Below, one piece after another: positions 31,197-35,238 of a DNA stretch of 35,238 bases; positions within the stretch are counted from its first letter, which is position 1; each line of letters starts with the position of its first letter. Under the pieces are notes generated by a model. The model saw only the letters and a program-made list of their open reading frames with translations, was not told the origin of the DNA and ran no database searches. The DNA lies in contig JAILIS010000026.1 of NCBI GenBank assembly GCA_024695145.1, forward strand, positions 1-35,238, in the 5' to 3' direction. The DNA comes from Lachnospiraceae bacterium. Its GTDB lineage: Bacteria; Bacillota; Clostridia; Lachnospirales; Lachnospiraceae. Position numbers and translations under genes: made by a program.

Positions 31197-31197
31197 T
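31169..31197 (+). promoter_or_regulatory. Promoter of the second DUF6273 gene
   Basis: TTGTAA (31169-31174) is separated by 17 bp from a perfect TATAAT (31192-31197) and lies across the stop codon of the acyltransferase gene. The start near 31204 is followed at once by a hairpin, GCTCG-N6-CGAGC (31209-31224), at the 5' end of the message. Confidence 0.65.
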
Positions 31198-31259
31198 ATA
31201 TAGGATATGCTCGTAACATCGAGCTCATTATAGAGTAGTTTTTATCAGAGGAGAGATAC

Positions 31260-32936
31260 ATGAGAGAGTACATGGAGAAGAATGTAAAATCAGCGCTTTC
31301 CAGACCTTTGAGAGGGCGGTATAAACGTCTCCTTTCGATAAGTGTAAGTACACTTCTTTCCATATCAACATTTCTTACGGTAATTCCGCAGACAGCGACA
31401 ACTGTATATGCAGACAGCGGCAAGACCATAACAGGACTGTGTACGGGAGCGATAGGTAATCCTACACCCGGAGACACGGCGGGATTAACCGGCTGGAAGG
31501 GAAGTTATGTGTATTACGGTAAGTATGGCGAAAATGCCATGAAGTACCGAGTGCTTGACAAAGCTACTACGCAGTTCAATACAAATACAACAATGCTCCT
31601 TGACTGTGACAACACGATTGTAGACAAGCGTTTTGATGAAGACAGCAAAGAGTGGGCTGGCAGTGAGATAAAAAGCTGGCTTAACGGAAATGAATTCCTT
31701 GGAGACAAGAATTATCCGCAAGGAGCATTTACTTTTCAGGAGAGAAAGGCTATTGCAACCAGCACAAAGAATTCCGCTGCAACAGAAGATGGAGATGGCT
31801 GGGCAGAAATTGGGTATGCTCAGTTGACGGGAGAACATGTTTTTCTGCTTGACGCTGTGGAAGCAACAAGACCTTCCTACGGATACGCAGATACATCTGC
31901 CGCTGATGCAACCAGATCCAAGTCCGGAGCGAACACTTTGTGGTGGCTGCGCTCGCCCATCCTCTCGAGCTATGATTACTACGCCGGCATCGTGGACCCC
32001 ACGGGCGATATCATCTTCAACCACGTGTATGACGGCTTCGGCGTGAGCCCCGCTTTTAATTTGAATCTGTCATCTGTAATCTTCTCATCTTTAATCTCCG
32101 GTACTGCAGGCAGCGCAGGGGCGGCGTATAAGCTCACAATCGCGGACAACAATTTGGGAATAACGCCCGGAACGATCACAAGGAGCGGTTCGACAATAAC
32201 GGTTCCTTATACGATCACAGGAACGAACAAGAACAATGCAATACAGGTGTCCGTGCTTATCATGGACAGTGCATACAGTGCAGGAACAGCCGCAAAATCG
32301 GGATATACGTATCAGAAGCTTAATGTTACCACATGGGGTACATCAGGAACGGGAACATTCACACTTCCGGCGGCATATGCAAATAAAACCTGCGGAACAG
32401 ATTATTACGCATACATCCTTGCGGAGGATGTAAATGGTACATATGAAACGGACTATGCATCGTTGCCTGCGTCAATAACGATTCCGGCTAAACCGACATT
32501 CTCACCTGTTCCTAAAGAGGATGACGATGATGAAGAGGGAAACGAAGAGCCGGCAAAACCTGCAGCAGTAAATCCCGACACGGTTGAAGGGTATTTTGCC
32601 GTAGGCGGACAACCTGTTCCGGGCGTAACAATGGGTAAGACCGTACAAGGGCCGGCAGCACAGGCGGTACTTAATGCGGCCAGCCCTGCAGGATACATGC
32701 AGGCGTTCACATTCAACATGGCCGTAAATGGTAAGGTGGACTATACATTAAAGAACGGTGTCCTTACGATCATTATCCCGAAGGAGTACCAAAAGGCGGG
32801 CAGGTCATTTGCCATCATGGCACTTGATAAGAATGGTAAAGCGTGGACATTTGCCGATACAGACACAAATCCGGCTACAGTAACCGCAACCATCAATGTT
32901 GAGGGATACGCATTTGCATTGATATACAAGGATTAA
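31260..32936 (+). CDS. Secreted DUF6273-type protein, candidate diversity-generating retroelement target
   Basis: This 558-residue protein has a signal peptide ending TTVYA (cleavage after Ala51). A DUF6273/C-type-lectin-like domain at about 65-275 has YVYYGKYGENAMKYRVLDK, SEIKSWLNGNEF, VFLLDAVEA, WWLRSP (228-233) and GVSPAFNLNLSSVIFSS. A beta domain (280-395) with YANKTCGTDYYAYILAEDVN follows, then an Asp/Glu linker and a C-terminal module (430-558) nearly identical in layout to that of the paralogue at 22343. Residues 228-265 are encoded by a G+C-rich, NNY-codon segment unlike the rest of the gene (separate entry). AGGAG lies before the ATG. It is likely a surface ligand-binding protein; the ligand is unknown. 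Confidence 0.82.
   Translation: MREYMEKNVKSALSRPLRGRYKRLLSISVSTLLSISTFLTVIPQTATTVYADSGKTITGLCTGAIGNPTPGDTAGLTGWKGSYVYYGKYGENAMKYRVLDKATTQFNTNTTMLLDCDNTIVDKRFDEDSKEWAGSEIKSWLNGNEFLGDKNYPQGAFTFQERKAIATSTKNSAATEDGDGWAEIGYAQLTGEHVFLLDAVEATRPSYGYADTSAADATRSKSGANTLWWLRSPILSSYDYYAGIVDPTGDIIFNHVYDGFGVSPAFNLNLSSVIFSSLISGTAGSAGAAYKLTIADNNLGITPGTITRSGSTITVPYTITGTNKNNAIQVSVLIMDSAYSAGTAAKSGYTYQKLNVTTWGTSGTGTFTLPAAYANKTCGTDYYAYILAEDVNGTYETDYASLPASITIPAKPTFSPVPKEDDDDEEGNEEPAKPAAVNPDTVEGYFAVGGQPVPGVTMGKTVQGPAAQAVLNAASPAGYMQAFTFNMAVNGKVDYTLKNGVLTIIIPKEYQKAGRSFAIMALDKNGKAWTFADTDTNPATVTATINVEGYAFALIYKD
31941..32054 (+). repeat. Candidate variable region (VR) of a diversity-generating retroelement target
   Basis: This is a 38-codon segment from WWLRSP to GVSPA. 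By direct count 29 of 38 codons end in C or T, none ends in A, and G+C in 31947-32054 is about 61%, well above the flanks. Many codons at the presumed variable positions are ATC, TAT, TAC, GAT, GAC, TTC, CAC and AGC, which is what adenine-specific mutagenesis of AAY template codons yields. The encoded residues (Ile, Tyr, Asp, Phe, His, Ser, Asn) are those favoured in such regions, and the place in a C-type-lectin-like domain fits. No reverse transcriptase or template lies in this window. Confidence 0.55.
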
Positions 32937-33014
32937 CAGGTGTACAGGTATACAGGCTATCGACCGGATCGGCCCGGAAATATAGAAGGACATACTATAA
33001 GGAGAAACGGATCA

Positions 33015-34286
33015 ATGAGAAAATCATTACTTACAATCATCATTTGCCTAATAAGTGCAATGCTCCTTGCAGGCTGCAGCGCGGCATCCGACAATAGCCT
33101 TGCGGACAAGCCGGAAACTGCCGGGGAAGATGCCAAGATAGCCGAAGATTCAGAGGAAGAAACTGAAGACTCTGATGATGAAAGTGATAAAAAAGCTCAC
33201 GAGAAAAAAACAAAAAAGAAAGCATCCAAAAAGGAAGAAGAGATTGAGGAATCTGCAGCGCTGACAAAATCAGAGTGTGAAGACGAAGTTGAAAAGCTTA
33301 TGAATGCAGAGCCAGTCACACCGGATAATTCCGAGCTTCTCTTGGAAATGGCAAATTGTGTAACATCTTTATGGATAGAAGATTCAGGCGTTATATTCTC
33401 CGAAATGGATAACGATTATAAAGAGAGCCTGCGCATGAGGTTCTTTGATCTTATATTTTACGGAGGGACGGAGCTTAGCAAAGCTACGGCGGATGATTTT
33501 GATCCGAGTTCCGGAGTTCCTCTCGAGGATGCTGCCCAAATCTTTAAGGAAGCATACGGGGAGAATGATTTTACCCCCGGTGAATATGAAGATGTAAAGG
33601 ACGGACGCCTCTTCCCCACGTTTGGCGCGGGAGATGCGATCCATGTGATCGAGCATATGCAGATCTTTGAGGATGAGGATTATTATCTTCTTTCCGGACC
33701 GATAATCAGTATCAGTGATGCTGAAGGAGATCTGTTTGAGGGATATGGCGATATACTGTTTGCGAAGAATCCTGCCAGCAGATACAAAGTGACGCTGTTG
33801 TATGGAAGGTACCGGAACGAGTCGGTCAATATCTCTTCCGTTGAAACATCTTCAACGCTTCCCGCATCTAAGGATAAATCATATGAGGCAGCCAATCTTA
33901 TCGATAAGGACTATACCACTGTGTGGGTCGAAGGTGCTTCGGGAGATGGTATTGGAGAGACTATAACCATACATCTCGGCAAAGAACAGCCGGTATACGG
34001 TGTTCAGATAATAAGCGGATATACGGCAAGTTACAAACAATACAGTGAAAACGGCATTCCGACGTCATTTACGGCAGATTTCGGAAACGGAGCTGTCGCA
34101 AAAGGAAGTCTTGATGAATATTATATAGGTGAGCAGGATTCGTCTGAAGAACTGGCAAACTGCAGCCGAAGCAGGATCGAGCTCGATAAGCCCGCGATAA
34201 CGGATACAATTACAATAACGATCACCGGCGTCAAGCCCGGAGCCAAGTATGACGACACATGCGCCAGTGAGGTTTGGGTGTATTAA
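33015..34286 (+). CDS. Lipoprotein with a C-terminal NADase-type glycan-binding (discoidin-like) domain
   Basis: This 423-residue protein has a lipoprotein signal peptide (lipobox LLAGC, Cys21). A very charged linker (25-85) has runs of Glu/Asp and then Lys. A middle domain spans about 90-250. The C-terminal beta-sandwich (about 270-423) contains ANLIDKDYTTVWVEGASGDGIGE, GVQIISGYTASYKQYSENG, PTSFTADFGNG, TITITITGVKPGAKYDDTCA and SEVWVY. This is the pattern of discoidin-like domains annotated as NADase-type glycan-binding. It probably binds surface or external sugars. AAGGAG (32999-33004) fixes the start. Confidence 0.82.
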   Translation: MRKSLLTIIICLISAMLLAGCSAASDNSLADKPETAGEDAKIAEDSEEETEDSDDESDKKAHEKKTKKKASKKEEEIEESAALTKSECEDEVEKLMNAEPVTPDNSELLLEMANCVTSLWIEDSGVIFSEMDNDYKESLRMRFFDLIFYGGTELSKATADDFDPSSGVPLEDAAQIFKEAYGENDFTPGEYEDVKDGRLFPTFGAGDAIHVIEHMQIFEDEDYYLLSGPIISISDAEGDLFEGYGDILFAKNPASRYKVTLLYGRYRNESVNISSVETSSTLPASKDKSYEAANLIDKDYTTVWVEGASGDGIGETITIHLGKEQPVYGVQIISGYTASYKQYSENGIPTSFTADFGNGAVAKGSLDEYYIGEQDSSEELANCSRSRIELDKPAITDTITITITGVKPGAKYDDTCASEVWVY

Positions 34287-34340
34287 AGATGCGGATTTAT
34301 CGATAGGAGAGTGGGTTGAGTAAAGAGAAAGGGTTTGATA

Positions 34341-35006
34341 ATGACAGAGATTGAAGCTATCAACGAAAGGCATTCCGTAAGAAATTACAAATCAGAGAAA
34401 ATAGAAGCGGAGAAAGCTGAGCTTATACGGAGCAAGATAGAAGAGCTTAACCGAGAAAGCGGTCTTCATCTTCAGTTCCTGGAAAGTGCAGAGAAAACCT
34501 ACAATAAGCTTCTCAACCGGACATCCGGATTGAATTCTGCGCCAAGTGTTATAGCATGTGTCGGTAAGGAAACTGATCCGGATCTCGATGAAAAAGTAGG
34601 GTATTACGGGGAAAAATTGGTTCTGTATGCCCAGACGCTTGGATTGAATACTTGCTGGGCCGGTATTTTCAGCAGAAAGAAAATCCCAGTTGTACTTGAC
34701 CCCGGTGATAAACTTGTCATATCCATAGCGATCGGTTATGGCGAGAATCAGGGGCAAAATCATAAATCAAAGACTGTTGACCAAATCAGTCAGGCGGCGG
34801 GAGGGCGGCCGGATTGGTTTGAAAAGGGTGTTGAAATGGCACTTCTTGCCCCCACAGCGATGAACCAGCAAAGTTTTGTGATAAAACTCTGTGAAGATGG
34901 ATCTGTGGAGTTTACTGACAAGGGTGGATTTTTCAGTAAGGTTGATCTTGGGATCGTTAAATGCCATTTTGAGATCGGATCCGGAAGGAAAATCGAATGG
35001 ACTTAA
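34341..35006 (+). CDS. Nitroreductase-family protein (TM1586-like)
   Basis: This is a flavoprotein of about 221 residues. The N-terminal IEAINERHSVRNYKSEKI has the Arg-His-Ser-Val-Arg FMN-binding motif of nitroreductases. LNTCWAGIFSRKK, ISIAIGYGENQGQ and a second-half EMALLAPTAMNQQSFVIKLC follow. The order fits the TM1586-type family, which is a fused, pseudo-dimeric form. The ATG at 34341 follows AAAGGG by 7 bp; a TTG two codons earlier is possible. The end overlaps the next gene by 10 bp. Confidence 0.85.
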   Translation: MTEIEAINERHSVRNYKSEKIEAEKAELIRSKIEELNRESGLHLQFLESAEKTYNKLLNRTSGLNSAPSVIACVGKETDPDLDEKVGYYGEKLVLYAQTLGLNTCWAGIFSRKKIPVVLDPGDKLVISIAIGYGENQGQNHKSKTVDQISQAAGGRPDWFEKGVEMALLAPTAMNQQSFVIKLCEDGSVEFTDKGGFFSKVDLGIVKCHFEIGSGRKIEWT

Positions 35007-35233
35007 ACGAGGATAAGAAAAACGAAAAGATCGGCCGGGCAATTGTAAATATAACCTGGTTTTGGTTTGCAGCCAAGTTTATTGTCGTAGCGACTGTAAT
35101 CGCGGGAATTGTTTTATATTTCATTGATAAACCGTTATGGATAGCTCCATTGGCAGGTATCGGGGCATTTATCATATACAGACTCGTCTGGAGACTCATC
35201 TGGCTGTTCATCAGCTGGGCTTCAAAGCAATGA
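34997..35233 (+). CDS. Small membrane protein
   Basis: This 78-residue protein has a charged N-terminus (DLNEDKKNEKIGR) and two membrane spans (FIVVATVIAGIVLYFI and WIAPLAGIGAFIIYRLVW). It ends in an amphipathic Trp-rich segment. It overlaps the nitroreductase gene by 10 bp and is probably co-translated with it. No family was recognised. The gene is complete just before the window end. Confidence 0.7.
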   Translation: MDLNEDKKNEKIGRAIVNITWFWFAAKFIVVATVIAGIVLYFIDKPLWIAPLAGIGAFIIYRLVWRLIWLFISWASKQ

Positions 35234-35238
35234 TTTCA

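Noticed and set aside
31260..32936. Local reverse transcriptase or template for the variable region
   Set aside because: No frame in the window shows reverse-transcriptase motifs (YxDD) or a second copy of the 31941-32054 segment beyond the 17-nt block at 22913.
1..35238. tRNA, rRNA, insertion sequence or phage attachment site
   Set aside because: I saw no cloverleaf, rRNA stretch, transposase or integrase anywhere in the window by reading; a computed scan could still find weak cases.

Overview
The window looks like Lachnospiraceae (Firmicutes) DNA, most like Butyrivibrio or a close relative. The reasons are moderate-to-low G+C, AGGAGG-type ribosome binding sites, many lipoproteins with acidic linkers, and family pairings common there (DUF2975 with a YozG-like Xre regulator, DUF6688, DUF6273, DUF4037, DUF523). 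The genus is inferred from these features and was not tested by a search. The window carries a replication and partition locus at about 10.7-14.6 kb surrounded by ordinary metabolic, transport and surface genes. It is therefore more likely part of a megaplasmid or chromid than of the main chromosome.

Left part (1-9.6 kb). A secreted repeat protein runs off the left edge. It is followed by a patch of decayed genes (ATP-grasp, GH3 and capsule-locus-type remnants), a lipoprotein and a two-S1-domain RNA-binding protein. A leftward cluster then runs from an amino-acid ABC transporter (substrate-binding/permease fusion plus an ATPase with an extra C-terminal domain) through an AlkZ-related protein to a large unclassified glycoside hydrolase. 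A divergent WYL regulator faces this cluster.

Replication and partition (10.7-14.6 kb). A leftward parA-RHH operon has a consensus promoter whose start site is covered by six tandem 9-bp repeats. Beyond it lies an array of about 19 repeats at 10-bp spacing with the same TGATGYAT core. Next come at least a dozen 14-bp iterons in both orientations, then a Rep_3-type initiator gene and a terminator. Between the initiator gene and its terminator sits a frame encoding a double-glycine-leader-like peptide with no proper start codon.

Right part (14.6-35.2 kb). It holds a lipoprotein alpha/beta hydrolase, a metallo-beta-lactamase/YunG-like fusion, a chimeric ATPase/STAS protein, lipoproteins, glycerate kinase, a MerR regulator with a textbook 19-bp-spacer operator, a HAD phosphatase, the DUF2975/Xre/DUF6688 operon, PAP2, DUF523, DUF4037, an HD-GYP protein, an acyltransferase, a discoidin-like lipoprotein and a nitroreductase. 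Two paralogous secreted DUF6273 proteins lie 7.4 kb apart.

The two most interesting observations are (1) a 114-bp G+C-rich insert-like segment in the second DUF6273 gene, whose codons are almost all NNY and none end in A, as expected of the variable region of a diversity-generating retroelement target whose reverse transcriptase lies elsewhere; and (2) the helically phased TGATG repeat array, a candidate centromere of an apparently uncatalogued type.
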